DNA of 64,000 nt, taken from assembly GCF_017255185.1 (NCBI RefSeq), contig NZ_JAFKCZ010000010.1:122052-186051 (forward strand), given 5' to 3'. The position numbers and the translations under genes were made by a program. How positions within the stretch are numbered: position 1 is the first letter of the stretch; every line of letters starts with the position of its first letter. The notes under the pieces are model-generated. The model saw only the letters and a list, made by a program, of their open reading frames with translations. It ran no database searches and was not told the DNA's origin. The stretch is from Parahaliea mediterranea. Its GTDB lineage: Bacteria; Pseudomonadota; Gammaproteobacteria; Pseudomonadales; Halieaceae. Positions 44,176 through 54,063 of this stretch are shown in pieces.

Positions 44176-44295
44176 GCGTCTGCCTCCTTACTTCTTAATG
44201 TGGCGAGTTGCTCCTAACTTCGAATGGCCTGATTGCCGACCAGGGCTGGAGGGCTTCGTAACTTCAGTAGTCCGCTGGAGGGTGCTGCAGCCGCG

Positions 44296-44338
44296 TTGCC
44301 ACTAAGCCGATGCGGTACTCGCACCGACTCCCCTGCGC
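44296..44338. repeat. Dispersed 40-nt repeat, inverted partner at 44763-44802
   Basis: TTGCCACTAAGCCGATGCGG then TACTCGCACCGACTCCCCTGCGC. The complement, with about six differences, stands at 44763-44802 (GCGCAGGGGTCGGTGCGAAC then ACCACATCCGCTTAGTGGCA). Confidence 0.75.
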
Positions 44339-44418
44339 TGCACAAAAGAGGCACCACCCACCGCGTCCCAACGCGGGGAACGTTGACGAGCCGTTCAGTG
44401 CGATCGTTGCTGCCTTTC

Positions 44419-44678
44419 GTGTAGGGTCGAATTTATTCGACCAAAAAGCGGCGGAATAAATGACCCGAAAAGAGGGGCCCGCTGTCCGCCCTACAAGGGC
44501 AGGCAGCCCCCCTGTAGGGTCGAATTTATTCGACCGAAAAGCGGCGGAATGAATTCCGCCCTACAAGGACAAGCAGCCCCCCCCTGTAGGGTCGAATTCA
44601 TTCGACCAAAAAAGCGGCGGAATGAATTCCGCCCTACAAGGACAGGCAGCCCCCCTGTAGGGTCGAATTCATTCGACC
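44419..44678. repeat. Array of four palindromic-repeat units, about 72-nt period
   Basis: GTAGGGTCGAAT starts at 44421, 44513, 44586 and 44657. Each TC/GA palindrome (GGTCGAATTCATTCGACC type) is followed by AAAAGCGG and a CG/CG palindrome (GGCGGAATGAATTCCGCC type), then CTACAAGG-CAGGCAGCCCC. Same unit as the 63.5-kb array but in opposite orientation. Confidence 0.88.
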
Positions 44679-45014
44679 AACCCCAGGCCGGACATTTGCA
44701 CCCTCACCCACCGATTGGCACCCCGCGTTGATCCGGGGTAGGTCAGGTCTTTTTGGCCCGGCGCGCAGGGGTCGGTGCGAACACCACATCCGCTTAGTGG
44801 CAGTAGCCCCACAGCCCGCTCGCCCGGACACCCCCCAAACAACCGCGCCCAATCATCAGTATCACCCGGGTCGACCAACCGCCCCCCAAGCAACACCCCC
44901 TGCAAGAAGCAAAAAGGCAAACGCACCGCATGCCCCGTAGCAGAGGGCCAAAAAGCACCTGGCCTGCGCCGGAGCGACGCAGCGGCCGCAGGCCGCCTCA
45001 AAGCCCGAAGCAGG

Positions 45015-45056
<42 letters not shown>

Positions 45057-45160
45057 GGGTCGAGGATCGAGGGTCGAAAGCCAAGCCACAAGGAGAAACA
45101 AACCAACCCGCAAGCAGCAAATCACCCAGCCCAAACCAAAAGCGAAAAACCGCCAGGCAA

Positions 45161-45197
45161 AAAAAACGCCGGCCCCCAAAAGAGGCCAGCGTTTTTT
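45161..45197. terminator. Bidirectional intrinsic terminator after rpmE
   Basis: AAAAAACGCCGGCC (45161-45174) faces GGCCAGCGTTTTTT (45184-45197): a G+C stem with one mismatch flanked by A6 and T6. It lies 17 nt beyond the rpmE stop on the minus strand. Confidence 0.9.
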
Positions 45198-45214
45198 GAC
45201 GAACCCGGTCGGGC

Positions 45215-45433
45215 CTAGCGCTTGTTCGCGCCGCGGCTGCCGAAGCGCTTCTTGAAGCGGTCGACACGGCCGCCGCTGTCTACAATCTTCTGCTTGCCGG
45301 TGAAGAAGGGGTGGCAGTTGGAGCACACGTCCACGTGGAAATCCTCACACAGCGTAGAGCGTGTCTGGATCTGGTTGCCGCAGCTACAGGTTGCGGTCAC
45401 CGACTCGTACTTCGGATGGATATCTGCTTTCAT
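45215..45433 (-). CDS. rpmE: 50S ribosomal protein L31, zinc-binding form
   Basis: 72 aa from the ATG at 45433 ([19 protein letters not shown]) with GGAGAG upstream; the frame to 45481 is too long for the family. The cysteines in TCSCGN and [10 protein letters not shown] are the zinc ligands of the C+ (L31A) type. In Pseudomonas rpmE also sits divergently from priA. Confidence 0.96.
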   Translation of the reverse strand: MKADIHPKYESVTATCSCGNQIQTRSTLCEDFHVDVCSNCHPFFTGKQKIVDSGGRVDRFKKRFGSRGANKR

Positions 45434-45636
45434 CGTTCTCTCCTGGATAACGGTACCGCCACCCGATCCCGCGCCGGGCACCGTACCTGAAATTGGCCGA
45501 TTGACGCCCTCGCAGGGGACGGACCGGTCAAAAAATAGGCGGGCATCTTACCAGACGCACCTGGATAAGCAAGCCCCCGGCAGGATTTGCTACAATCGCC
45601 GATTCGCCGCCAACCCACCCGCCGTCAAGGGGCGCA

Positions 45637-47835
45637 ATGACCGTACTCCGCCTGGCCGTTCCCACCCCCCTGCGCCGCCTCTTCGACTACCTGCCACCCG
45701 CCGACATGAGCGCCGACCAGGCCACCGCGCTCGAGCCCGGCGTGCGGCTGCAGGTGCCCTTCGGCCGGCGGCGGGTCAGCGCCGTACTGGTGGAGCGCGC
45801 CGCCGACTCCGAGCTGCCGCGCGGCCAGCTCAAACCCGCGCAGGAACTGCTCGATGAACGGCCGATCCTGCCCGGACAGCTCCTCGCGCTGTGTCACTGG
45901 GCCGCCGACTACTACCAGCATCCCATCGGCGAGGTGCTGTCCGCCGCCCTGCCCCAGCACCTGCGCAAGGGCCATCCGCGGCAGCGGGGCACCATCAAAT
46001 GCTGGCGCCTGACCCGGCGCGGCATGGGACTGCCCGAGGGCGCGCTGTCTCGCTCCCCGCGCCAGGCCGAGGCGCTGGCCGCGCTGCAGCAGACCGAGGC
46101 GGCGGTACCCGTCGATGCGCTCAAGTCGCGCGACATCGGCGCCGCCGCGCTGCGGGCCCTCGCAGAAAAAGGGCTGGCGGAGCGCTGCCTGGACGAACCC
46201 GGCTTCACCGCCCCCCACTGCCACCCCGGCCTCGGCCTCAACGCCGACCAGCAGCTCGCCCTGGACGGCATCGCAATCACCGCCGGCGGATTTGCCTGCC
46301 ACCTGCTGGAGGGCGTCACCGGGAGCGGCAAGACCGAGGTCTACCTGCAATTGATCGCGCGCGAACTCGAAGCCGGACGCCAGGCCCTGGTGCTGGTGCC
46401 GGAAATCGGCCTGAGCCCCCAGACCCTGGACCGCTTCAAGGCCCGCTTCGACGCGGAGATCGTGGTGCTGCACTCGGGCCTGTCGGAGGGCGAGCGCTAC
46501 CGGGCCTGGGAAGCCGCCGCCGCGGGCCGGGCGCATATCGTGATCGGCACCCGCTCGGCGGTGTTCACCCCGCTGGCGCGGCCCGGGCTGATCGTGGTCG
46601 ACGAGGAGCACGACGGCTCCTATAAACAGCAGGACGGCTTCCGCTATTCGGCGCGGGATGTGGCGGTGAAACGGGCCCAGCTGGAAGGCTGCCCGGTGGT
46701 CCTGGGCAGCGCCACCCCGGCGCTGGAATCGGTACACAACGCCCGCCAGGGCCGCTACCACCACCACCTGCTGCCGCGCCGCGCGGGCAGCGCCCGGCTG
46801 CCGGCGATGCAGGCCCTCGATATTCGCCAGCAACCGCTGCAGGCGGGCTTCGCGCCGCCCCTGTTGCAGGCCGTGGGCGATACCCTGGCGGCCGGTAACC
46901 AGGCGTTGCTGTTTCTCAACCGCCGCGGCTACGCGCCGTCGCTGCAGTGCCACGATTGCGGCTGGCTGGGCGAATGCGAGCACTGCGACGCCCGGCTGAC
47001 CGTGCACCTGCGCCGGCGCCAGCTGCGCTGCCACCACTGCAGCGCGGTCACCGCACTGCCCGCGCAGTGCCCGCAATGCCACAGCCGACAATTACTCACC
47101 TCGGGCGTGGGCACCGAGCAGGCCGAGCAGCGGCTGCGGGAGGAATTCCCCCGGCACCCCGTCTACCGCGTGGACAGCGACTCGATGCGCGGCCGCCACG
47201 CCATGCAGGCCCTGGCGCAACAGGTGAACCGGGGCGACCCCTGCATTCTGCTGGGCACCCAGATGCTGACCAAGGGGCACCACTTCCCCGCGGTCAGCCT
47301 GGTGGCCGTGGTGGACGCCGACGCCCTGCTGTTCAGCGCCGATTTTCGCGGCGAGGAGCGCATGGCCCAGCTGCTGACCCAGGTGGCGGGACGCGCGGGA
47401 CGGGCGGAAACTCCGGGGCGGGTTATCCTGCAGACCCACCACCCCGACCACCCCGCGCTGCAGGCCATGCTGTGCCAGAGCTACGCGGAACAGGCCGAGG
47501 GGCTGCTGGCCCAGCGCCGGGGCGCCGGCCTGCCCCCCTGGGGCCAACTGCTGATGGTACGCGCCGACAGCGCCGACGCCGCCGCCGGGGAGGCTTTTCT
47601 CGACCAGCTGCGCGGGCAATTTGAAGACAGTGGCGCCGCCGGCTGCCAGCTGATCGGCCCCCTGCCCTCGCCCATGCAGCGCCGCCAGGGCCGCTACCGG
47701 AGCCAGCTGCTGGTCAGCACCCGCGGCCGGCCCGCCGCCCGCGCCGCGGCCGCCCGGCTGGTGCAGCTGGCGGAGAACCTGCGACGCCCCCGCGACCTCA
47801 ACTGGTTCGTGGATGTGGATCCCACGGAAATGTAG
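45637..47835 (+). CDS. priA: Primosomal protein N' (replication restart helicase)
   Basis: 732 aa. Loads the replisome at stalled forks. N-terminal DNA-binding domain ([14 protein letters not shown]), Walker [16 protein letters not shown] box ([22 protein letters not shown]), then the zinc-binding insertion with eight Cys (CHDCG, CEHC, CHHC, CPQC) and helicase motifs V-VI ([22 protein letters not shown]). Full length. Confidence 0.97.
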   Translation: MTVLRLAVPTPLRRLFDYLPPADMSADQATALEPGVRLQVPFGRRRVSAVLVERAADSELPRGQLKPAQELLDERPILPGQLLALCHWAADYYQHPIGEVLSAALPQHLRKGHPRQRGTIKCWRLTRRGMGLPEGALSRSPRQAEALAALQQTEAAVPVDALKSRDIGAAALRALAEKGLAERCLDEPGFTAPHCHPGLGLNADQQLALDGIAITAGGFACHLLEGVTGSGKTEVYLQLIARELEAGRQALVLVPEIGLSPQTLDRFKARFDAEIVVLHSGLSEGERYRAWEAAAAGRAHIVIGTRSAVFTPLARPGLIVVDEEHDGSYKQQDGFRYSARDVAVKRAQLEGCPVVLGSATPALESVHNARQGRYHHHLLPRRAGSARLPAMQALDIRQQPLQAGFAPPLLQAVGDTLAAGNQALLFLNRRGYAPSLQCHDCGWLGECEHCDARLTVHLRRRQLRCHHCSAVTALPAQCPQCHSRQLLTSGVGTEQAEQRLREEFPRHPVYRVDSDSMRGRHAMQALAQQVNRGDPCILLGTQMLTKGHHFPAVSLVAVVDADALLFSADFRGEERMAQLLTQVAGRAGRAETPGRVILQTHHPDHPALQAMLCQSYAEQAEGLLAQRRGAGLPPWGQLLMVRADSADAAAGEAFLDQLRGQFEDSGAAGCQLIGPLPSPMQRRQGRYRSQLLVSTRGRPAARAAAARLVQLAENLRRPRDLNWFVDVDPTEM

Positions 47836-47856
47836 CGGCGCCGGCGAACGTTTGCC

Positions 47857-47912
47857 GCCCGTTATCCCTGCAACAGCGGGTGGCCAACGCCCGCCGTTGC
47901 AGGGATAATGGG
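47857..47912. terminator. Long hairpin between priA and argS
   Basis: GCCCGTTATCCCTGCAAC (47857-47874) and GTTGCAGGGATAATGGGC (47895-47912) are inverted with one mismatch. An inner GCGGG...CCCGC pair lies in the loop, and CCTTTCG follows. Could be a terminator or one more long-armed hairpin element. Confidence 0.55.
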
Positions 47913-47966
47913 CGCCTTTCGCCGCGGCCGCGGCCCTCAACCGACAACGCAGTTAACCCTCGACGC

Positions 47967-49652
47967 ATGAAGCAAGCACTCTCCGAGCTGATCCAACAGG
48001 CGCTGAACGCGCTGATCGACCAGGGCGTCCTGCCCGCCGATATCGCCCCGCGCATCCAGATCGATCGCACCCGCGACCCCAGTCACGGCGACCTGGCCAG
48101 CAATATCGCCCTGACCCTGGCCAAGCCCGCGGGCAAGAATCCGCGGGAACTGGCCGGCCTGGTCTGCGACGCCCTGCCCGCGGCGCCCTTCCTCAAGGCC
48201 ACCGAGGTGGCGGGCCCGGGCTTTATCAATTTCTTCCTCTCCGACAGCAGCAGCCAGGCCGTGGTCGCCCGGGTGCTGGAGCAGGGCGAGCGCTTCGGCG
48301 CCAGCGACGAGGGGGCCGGCCGCAAGGTGCAGGTGGAGTTTGTCTCCGCCAATCCCACCGGCCCGCTGCACGTGGGTCACGGTCGCGGCGCCGCGGTGGG
48401 CGATAGCCTGTGCCGGCTGCTGGCCGCCACCGGCTGGGACGTGACCAGCGAGTTCTACTACAACGACGCCGGCGCCCAGATCACCAACCTGGCACTGTCG
48501 GTGCAGGCCCGCTGCCGGGACCTCGGCCCCGAGGACGCCGGCTGGCCGGAGGACGGCTATCGCGGCGACTATATAAAAGACGTCGCCGCGGCCTACATGG
48601 CGGGCGAGAAAATCGACGCCGAGGACCAGCACGTGATCGGCGCCGCCGATGCCGACAACCTGGAGTCGATCCGCGCCTTTGCCGTGGCCTACCTGCGCCG
48701 GGAGCAGGACCTCGACCTGAAGGCCTTCGCCGTGCACTTCGACGTGTATTTCCTGGAGTCCTCCCTCTACGACTCCGGCGCGGTGGAGGAAACCGTCGAG
48801 GCCCTGGTGGCCAACGGCCACACCTATGAACAGGACGGCGCGCTGTGGCTGCGCACCACCGACTTCGGCGACGACAAGGATCGCGTGATGCGCAAGCGGG
48901 AAGGGGGTTACACCTACTTCCTGCCGGACGTCGCCTACCACCTGAACAAATGGCGGCGCGGCTTCGAGCGGGTGATCAACGAGCAGGGCGCCGACCACCA
49001 CAGCACCGTGACCCGGGTGCGCGCCGGCCTGCAGGCCCTGCACCAGGATATTCCCGAGGGCTGGCCGGACTACGTCCTGCACCAGATGGTGACGGTCATG
49101 CGCGACGGCGCCGAGGTGAAGCTCTCCAAGCGCGCCGGCAGCTATGTCACCCTGCGCGATTTGATCGACGAGGTGGGCCGGGACGCCACCCGCTACTTCC
49201 TGGTGGCCCGGGGGCCCAGCTCACAGCTCACCTTCGACATCGACCTGGCCCTGTCGCAAAGCAACGACAATCCGGTGTACTACATCCAGTACGCCCACGC
49301 CCGGGTGTGCAGCGTATTGCGCAAGCTGGCGGAGGCCGGCGGCGAATGGCGCGCCGAAAGCGGCCTGGCCAAACTCGAGCGCCTGACCGAGGACCACGAG
49401 GCCGCGCTGCTGAAACAGCTCGACAAGTACCCGGAAGTGGTGGCCAATGCCGCCCGCAACAGCGAGCCGCACACAGTGGCCACCTACCTGCGTGAACTGG
49501 CCGGCGACTTCCACACCTACTACAACGCCCACAAGGTACTGGTGGACGACACCGACCTGCGCGACGCCCGCCTGGCCCTCAGCGCCGCGGTGCGGCAGGT
49601 GATCGCCAACGGCCTCGGCCTGCTCGGGGTGTCCGCGCCGGAGAGCATGTAA
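47967..49652 (+). CDS. argS: Arginyl-tRNA synthetase
   Basis: 561 aa from the ATG at 47967; the open frame to 47880 lies in the hairpin. Class I synthetase: HIGH motif variant HVGHGRG in [19 protein letters not shown] equivalent KLSKRAG, N-terminal Arg-tRNA synthetase domain ([19 protein letters not shown]) and C-terminal anticodon-binding DALR domain ([16 protein letters not shown]). Confidence 0.97.
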   Translation: MKQALSELIQQALNALIDQGVLPADIAPRIQIDRTRDPSHGDLASNIALTLAKPAGKNPRELAGLVCDALPAAPFLKATEVAGPGFINFFLSDSSSQAVVARVLEQGERFGASDEGAGRKVQVEFVSANPTGPLHVGHGRGAAVGDSLCRLLAATGWDVTSEFYYNDAGAQITNLALSVQARCRDLGPEDAGWPEDGYRGDYIKDVAAAYMAGEKIDAEDQHVIGAADADNLESIRAFAVAYLRREQDLDLKAFAVHFDVYFLESSLYDSGAVEETVEALVANGHTYEQDGALWLRTTDFGDDKDRVMRKREGGYTYFLPDVAYHLNKWRRGFERVINEQGADHHSTVTRVRAGLQALHQDIPEGWPDYVLHQMVTVMRDGAEVKLSKRAGSYVTLRDLIDEVGRDATRYFLVARGPSSQLTFDIDLALSQSNDNPVYYIQYAHARVCSVLRKLAEAGGEWRAESGLAKLERLTEDHEAALLKQLDKYPEVVANAARNSEPHTVATYLRELAGDFHTYYNAHKVLVDDTDLRDARLALSAAVRQVIANGLGLLGVSAPESM

Positions 49653-49654
49653 AC

Positions 49655-50263
49655 GTGGCACGCGACTACGCCAAGGGCGGTCGCCGCGGCGGGGGCAAGG
49701 GCGGCGCGCGCAAGTCCGCCACCCGCAAGCCCGCGGCGAAGACCGTCGCGCGCAAATCCGCCAGCAAGCCCGCCCCCCGGGTATGGCGCTGGTACGCCTC
49801 GGGTCTGTTGAGCGGTATCCTGCTCAGCCTGACGCTGTACCTGGTGACCCTGCCGCCCGCGCCCGGCGAATCCGGCAAACCCGGCGACGAGGCCCCGCCC
49901 GAGGCGGCCAAAGCCGAGGCCAAGCAGCCGCCAAAGCCACGCTTTGACTTCTACACCATGCTGCCGGAGCAAAGCATTGACGTGGAGGTCGACCCCGCGG
50001 AGGTGGCGAAGCCCAGGGCGACGCGCAACGAAGTCTACCTGCTGCAGGCGGGCTCCTTCCGCCAGAGAGAAGACGCCGACCGGCGCCGGGCGGAATTGCT
50101 GCTGCTGGGCCTGGAGCCCCGCGTCGAGGAGTCCAACGGCGACAACGGCCGCTGGTTCCGCGTTTTCCTCGGCCCCTTCGACTCCCGCTCGCGCATGGCC
50201 AAGGCCCGCAGCCTGACCGCCGGGCAGGATATCGACACCCTCCTACTCAAACGCGAGGGCTAG
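49655..50263 (+). CDS. SPOR-domain membrane protein (FtsN-like)
   Basis: 202 aa, GTG start 2 nt after the argS stop. A basic cytoplasmic tail rich in Lys, Arg and Gly (ARKSATRKPAAKTVARKSAS) leads to one membrane helix (YASGLLSGILLSLTLYLVTL), a Pro/Ala/Glu linker and a C-terminal SPOR domain (VYLLQAGSFRQREDADRRRA...WFRVFLGPFDSRSRMAKA) that binds denuded peptidoglycan at the septum. Position between argS and hslV matches PA5052 and E. coli ftsN near hslVU. FtsN function is likely but the protein is short. Confidence 0.88.
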   Translation: MARDYAKGGRRGGGKGGARKSATRKPAAKTVARKSASKPAPRVWRWYASGLLSGILLSLTLYLVTLPPAPGESGKPGDEAPPEAAKAEAKQPPKPRFDFYTMLPEQSIDVEVDPAEVAKPRATRNEVYLLQAGSFRQREDADRRRAELLLLGLEPRVEESNGDNGRWFRVFLGPFDSRSRMAKARSLTAGQDIDTLLLKREG

Positions 50264-50388
50264 GGCTGGTTTTCCCTTGTGATCCCCGCTGTGACGCACA
50301 ACGCCATCGCGGGAATCAGGGATGACAGGCCGGTTGAAAATCCCCTGCCCCGCCCCCACATCACACCCACGCATGCAGGAGAAGTAAC

Positions 50389-50943
50389 GTGGAACAATAC
50401 AGAGGCACAACCATCCTCTCGGTGCGCCGGGGCAACTCGGTGGTGATCGGCGGGGACGGCCAGGTATCGATGGGCAATACCGTCATGAAGGGCAATGCCC
50501 GCAAGGTCCGCCGCCTGTACAAGAACGAAGTGCTGGCGGGCTTCGCCGGTGGTACCGCGGACGCCTTTACCCTGTTCGAGCTGTTCGAGGCCCAGCTCGA
50601 CAAGCACCAGGGACACCTGGTGCGCGCCGCGGTGGAGCTGGCCAAGGCCTGGCGCACCGAGCGCGCGCTGCGCCGCCTCGAGGCCCTGCTCGCCGTGGCC
50701 GACAAACAGACCTCGCTGATCATCACCGGCAACGGCGACGTGATCGAGCCCGAGGACAACCTCATCGCCATCGGCTCCGGCGGCCCCTTCGCCCAGTCCG
50801 CCGCCCGCGCCCTGCTCGACAACACCGACCTGGGCGCCCGTGAGATCGTGGAAAAAGGCCTGTCCATCGCCGGCGACATCTGCATCTACACCAACCACAA
50901 CCAGACCATCGAACAACTCGACTATAGTGCTCCTTCAAGGTGA
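50389..50943 (+). CDS. hslV: ATP-dependent protease peptidase subunit HslV (ClpQ), 3' end altered by insertion
   Basis: 184 aa with a GTG start. A short propeptide MEQYRG precedes the catalytic Thr (TTILSVRRG); the proteasome-like body [23 protein letters not shown] and [19 protein letters not shown] is intact. The last residues after QTIEQLDY (SAPSR and the TGA at 50941) are encoded by a MITE-like element that begins at 50925-50927. Before insertion the gene would have ended LDYS with a TAA overlapping the hslU ATG. The added tail lies away from the active site and is probably tolerated. Confidence 0.94.
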   Translation: MEQYRGTTILSVRRGNSVVIGGDGQVSMGNTVMKGNARKVRRLYKNEVLAGFAGGTADAFTLFELFEAQLDKHQGHLVRAAVELAKAWRTERALRRLEALLAVADKQTSLIITGNGDVIEPEDNLIAIGSGGPFAQSAARALLDNTDLGAREIVEKGLSIAGDICIYTNHNQTIEQLDYSAPSR

Positions 50944-51193
50944 TATTGTCGTATTCAGCGCCAAGCAGGCCGTTCTCTGCAAGGCGCAGTGGCGCCGGCA
51001 TGGTGGTGCCATGTCAAGCCGCTGCAACGCGGCAGAGGGCGGCCTGCTTGGCGCCCGAAGGGTCAGCCCCACGGCTGCCCATTGCTTCGTTATTTCCTCT
51101 CGACATAGACCCACTATGCCTTCGAGAAAATGCCTCACACTGGGCAGCCGTGGGGCTGACTGAACATGACAATATCGCCTTGCAGGAGCACTA
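50925..51193. mobile_element. MITE-like element between hslV and hslU
   Basis: 34-nt terminal inverted repeats, TAGTGCTCCTTCAAGGTGAT... (50925-50958) and its complement (51160-51193), match at 30 of 34 positions. A TA dinucleotide stands at both ends, as in IS630/mariner-type insertions (about 267 bp with one TA). No transposase. Inside lie two further inverted pairs: 50958-50972 with 51040-51054 (15 bp, perfect) and 51062-51081 with 51141-51160 (20 bp, perfect). The right end supplies the AGGAG (51184-51188) in front of hslU. Confidence 0.85.
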
Positions 51194-51197
51194 GCTA

Positions 51198-52526
51198 ATG
51201 TCCAACATGACACCCCGCGAGATCGTTCACGAACTCGACAATTTCATCATCGGCCAGCAGGAAGCCAAGCGCGCGGTGGCCATCGCCCTGCGCAACCGCT
51301 GGCGCCGCATGCAACTGGCGGACGACCTGCGCGCCGAGATCACCCCCAAGAACATTTTGATGATCGGTCCCACCGGCGTGGGCAAAACCGAGATCGCCCG
51401 CCGCCTGGCGAAACTGGCCAACGCGCCCTTCGTCAAGGTGGAGGCCACCAAGTTCACCGAGGTGGGCTACGTGGGCCGCGACGTGGAATCGATCGTGCGC
51501 GACCTCGCGGACGTGGCCATCAAGATGTACCGCGAACAGGCCATGACCCGGGTCCGCTCCCGTGCCGAAGAGGCGGCGGAGGAACGGGTACTGGACATTC
51601 TGCTGCCGCCGGCCCGGGACACCGGCGAGGCCGAGGCCTCCGGCGCCAATACCCGCCAACTGCTGCGCAAGAAGCTGCGCGAGGGCGATCTCGACGACAA
51701 GGAGATCGAGGTACAGCTGTCGGCGGCCGCCCCCGGCGTGGAAATCATGGCGCCCCCCGGCATGGAGGAGATGACCAACCAGCTGCAAAGCATGTTCTCC
51801 AACATGTCCCGGCAGCAGAGCAAAACCCGGCGGATGACGGTGAAAGCGGCCTTCGAGGCGCTGACCGAGGAAGAGGCCGCCAAACTGGTCAATGAAGAGG
51901 AGCTCAAGCAGAAAGCCATCGAGTCGGCGGAGCAGAACGGCATTGTATTCATCGACGAGCTGGACAAGGTCGCCAAGCGCGCCGAGGGCGGCGGCGCCGA
52001 CGTGTCCCGCGAGGGCGTGCAGCGCGACCTGCTGCCGCTGATCGAGGGCTCCACCGTGAGCACCAAGCACGGCATGATCAAGACCGACCACATCCTGTTC
52101 ATCGCCTCCGGCGCCTTCCACCTGTCCAAGCCCTCGGACCTGATCCCCGAGCTGCAGGGGCGCCTGCCCATCCGCGTGGAGCTGGAAGCCCTGACCCCGG
52201 AGGACTTCGAGCGCATCCTCACCGAACCCAGCGCGTCCCTGACCGAGCAGTACCAGGCGCTGCTGGCCACCGAGGGCCTGCAGATCCGCTTTACCGAGGA
52301 CGGTATTCGCCGCATCGCGGAGACCGCCTGGCAGGTGAACGAGAAAACCGAGAACATCGGCGCCCGCCGCCTGCACACGGTCATGGAGCGACTGCTGGAG
52401 GAAGCCTCCTACAGCGCCGCCGACACCGGCCTCAGCGGCCAGGACATGACCATCGACGCCGAGTACGTCGACCGGCAACTGCAGGCCCTGTCCTCCAATG
52501 AGGACCTGTCGAGGTTCATCCTCTAG
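51198..52526 (+). CDS. hslU: ATP-dependent protease ATPase subunit HslU (ClpY)
   Basis: 442 aa. AAA+ unfoldase feeding HslV. Walker [10 protein letters not shown], Walker [11 protein letters not shown], sensor/arginine segment [11 protein letters not shown] and [17 protein letters not shown]. The I-domain (about residues 110-240) is present. C-terminal EDLSRFIL is the tail that docks into HslV. The ribosome-binding site AGGAG, 9 nt before the ATG, is provided by the inserted element. Confidence 0.97.
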   Translation: MSNMTPREIVHELDNFIIGQQEAKRAVAIALRNRWRRMQLADDLRAEITPKNILMIGPTGVGKTEIARRLAKLANAPFVKVEATKFTEVGYVGRDVESIVRDLADVAIKMYREQAMTRVRSRAEEAAEERVLDILLPPARDTGEAEASGANTRQLLRKKLREGDLDDKEIEVQLSAAAPGVEIMAPPGMEEMTNQLQSMFSNMSRQQSKTRRMTVKAAFEALTEEEAAKLVNEEELKQKAIESAEQNGIVFIDELDKVAKRAEGGGADVSREGVQRDLLPLIEGSTVSTKHGMIKTDHILFIASGAFHLSKPSDLIPELQGRLPIRVELEALTPEDFERILTEPSASLTEQYQALLATEGLQIRFTEDGIRRIAETAWQVNEKTENIGARRLHTVMERLLEEASYSAADTGLSGQDMTIDAEYVDRQLQALSSNEDLSRFIL

Positions 52527-52535
52527 GGCCGCGGC

Positions 52536-52931
52536 ATGACCGACAGAGCGCCTAGGCCCCGGGACGTCAAGCTCCACCGCCGCTCACGCGAACTGGAGCT
52601 GGCCTACCCCGGTGGAGACAGCTACCGCCTGCCCTGCGAGTACCTGCGGGTATATTCCCCCTCCGCCGAGGTGCGCGGCCACGGCCCCGGCGAGGAGGTC
52701 CTGCAAACCGGCAAGCTCAATGTGAACATCACCGGCATCAAGCCGGTGGGGCACTACGCCCTGCAGCTGATTTTCGACGACGGTCACGATACCGGGCTCT
52801 ACGCCTGGGATTACCTGTACCAGCTGGCCACCGAGCAGGAGCAACGCTGGCAGGCCTACCTGGAGCGCCTGCGCGAGGCCGGCGCCAGCCGCGACCCGGA
52901 GGTGCAGGTGGTGAAATTCGACCCGTCGTGA
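52536..52931 (+). CDS. DUF971 family protein
   Basis: 131 aa. Matches the DUF971 / gamma-butyrobetaine-hydroxylase N-terminal-like fold: VKLHRRSRELELAYPGGDSYRLPCEYLRVYSPSAEVRGH and GHYALQLIFDDGHDTGLYAWDYLYQL (patterns). The corresponding PA5055 gene also follows hslU. Function unknown; a protein-interaction or Fe-S-related role has been proposed for the family. Starts 9 nt after hslU. Confidence 0.9.
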   Translation: MTDRAPRPRDVKLHRRSRELELAYPGGDSYRLPCEYLRVYSPSAEVRGHGPGEEVLQTGKLNVNITGIKPVGHYALQLIFDDGHDTGLYAWDYLYQLATEQEQRWQAYLERLREAGASRDPEVQVVKFDPS

Positions 52932-52944
52932 TTTCGGGGTATCT

Positions 52945-52968
52945 GGTCGAATGAATTCGACCCTACAG
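52945..52968. repeat. Palindromic repeat left of the IS110 element
   Basis: GGTCGAATGAATTCGACCCT then ACAG, TC/GA type, in the short gap between the DUF971 gene and the IS110 right end. Confidence 0.85.
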
Positions 52969-53007
52969 AGGCCGGGCGGAACCACCCTGTAGATACTCTG
53001 TTTCAAG

Positions 53008-54000
53008 TCAAGCTTTCATGTGCTTGTCGCTGAACAGCAGCGACGAATCGAAGGCTGTGTCCGTCTGCAGGCAGGCCCACAGCCCGGTGAGGTACTTCCG
53101 CATCACCGCGCACAGGGCCTGGACCTTCTTTTTGCCCCGAGCCACCAGGGCTTCGTAGAAAGCCTTCGCCCTCGGATCGTGACGCACCGCACTCAGGGCT
53201 GGCATGTACAGGGCGGCCCGCAGGTAGGCATTGCCAGCTTTGCTGAGTCGCGCCGGCCGGTTGACGCTGGTTCCCGACTGCGTCAGTCGCACATCCAAGC
53301 CGGCATAACGGCTCACCTGGGGGGCCTTGAGATCCTGGGGCAGTACGCTCAGCTCCGCCAGGACAGCGATGGCCGTTGCCTCTCCGACGCCCTTGGCGGC
53401 ACGCAGGTGTGTTAGTTGCCGTGACAAGGACTGATGCTCGGCAATCAGGGCCAAGGCCGCCTGGCTCAGCCGTTCGATGCGCCGCTCCAGCACGGCGATC
53501 CCATCCTGCTCGTCCTCGATCAGCAGCGCCAGAGTGGCACGCTTGGAACGCAGGGCATGTAGTCGGTTCTTGGCTTGTGTTCGGGTACCGGTCAGACGGT
53601 TGATCTGCCGCCCGATATCCCGCAACGCCAGGCGCGTCTCGTCCGGTGGTGTCCAGCGCCGGGGCTGCATCCGCTCGCCGTACTCCGCCAGCAGGGCAGC
53701 ATCCACAGGATCGGTCTTGCTGCCTGACAGGGTCAGCTCCGCAAAGTGGTGGAAGCTCTTCGGGTTGATTACCGCAACCGGCAAGCCGGCCTGGGCCAAG
53801 GCCACCGCCAAGTCCAGGTAGTAAATCCCGGTTGCCTCCAGGACAATCAGCGCGGGCTGGAGGGCCTGGAGCCGCTGCACCGCCTTGGCATGCCCCTCAG
53901 GGGTCTGCTGGAAACGCTCCGCCTTGCTGGTCTTGCCGGCTTGCCGGCTGACCAGATCAAAGGTTCGGGCGGCGACATCGATCCCCGAAAACACGCTCAT
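53008..54000 (-). CDS. IS110-family transposase (bridge-recombinase type)
   Basis: 330 aa. N-terminal RuvC-like DEDD domain: first Asp in FSGIDVAARTFD, Glu in IVLEATGIYYLDLA, and the Asp pair in SGSKTDPVDAALLAEYG. C-terminal transposase_20 domain: helix-hairpin-helix-like LRAAKGVGEATAIAVLAEL and RYAGLDVRLTQSGTSVNRPARLSKAGNAYLRAALY, with the Ser of SKAGN as the probable nucleophile. Full length, no frameshift, so probably active. GAGGAAGAGC lies before the ATG. Confidence 0.95.
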   Translation of the reverse strand: MSVFSGIDVAARTFDLVSRQAGKTSKAERFQQTPEGHAKAVQRLQALQPALIVLEATGIYYLDLAVALAQAGLPVAVINPKSFHHFAELTLSGSKTDPVDAALLAEYGERMQPRRWTPPDETRLALRDIGRQINRLTGTRTQAKNRLHALRSKRATLALLIEDEQDGIAVLERRIERLSQAALALIAEHQSLSRQLTHLRAAKGVGEATAIAVLAELSVLPQDLKAPQVSRYAGLDVRLTQSGTSVNRPARLSKAGNAYLRAALYMPALSAVRHDPRAKAFYEALVARGKKKVQALCAVMRKYLTGLWACLQTDTAFDSSLLFSDKHMKA

Positions 54001-54063
54001 GCTCTTCCTCTCACGGCTGATGTTGGCTCACAATAGCCACCGGTTCCCCGACCTCGCACTTGA

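Noticed and set aside
50279..50317. dRS3-type repeat between the SPOR gene and hslV
   Set aside because: TGATCCCCGC...GCGGGAATCA is palindromic with one mismatch, but the 19-nt loop and arm sequence do not match the dRS3 pattern; probably an ordinary hairpin.
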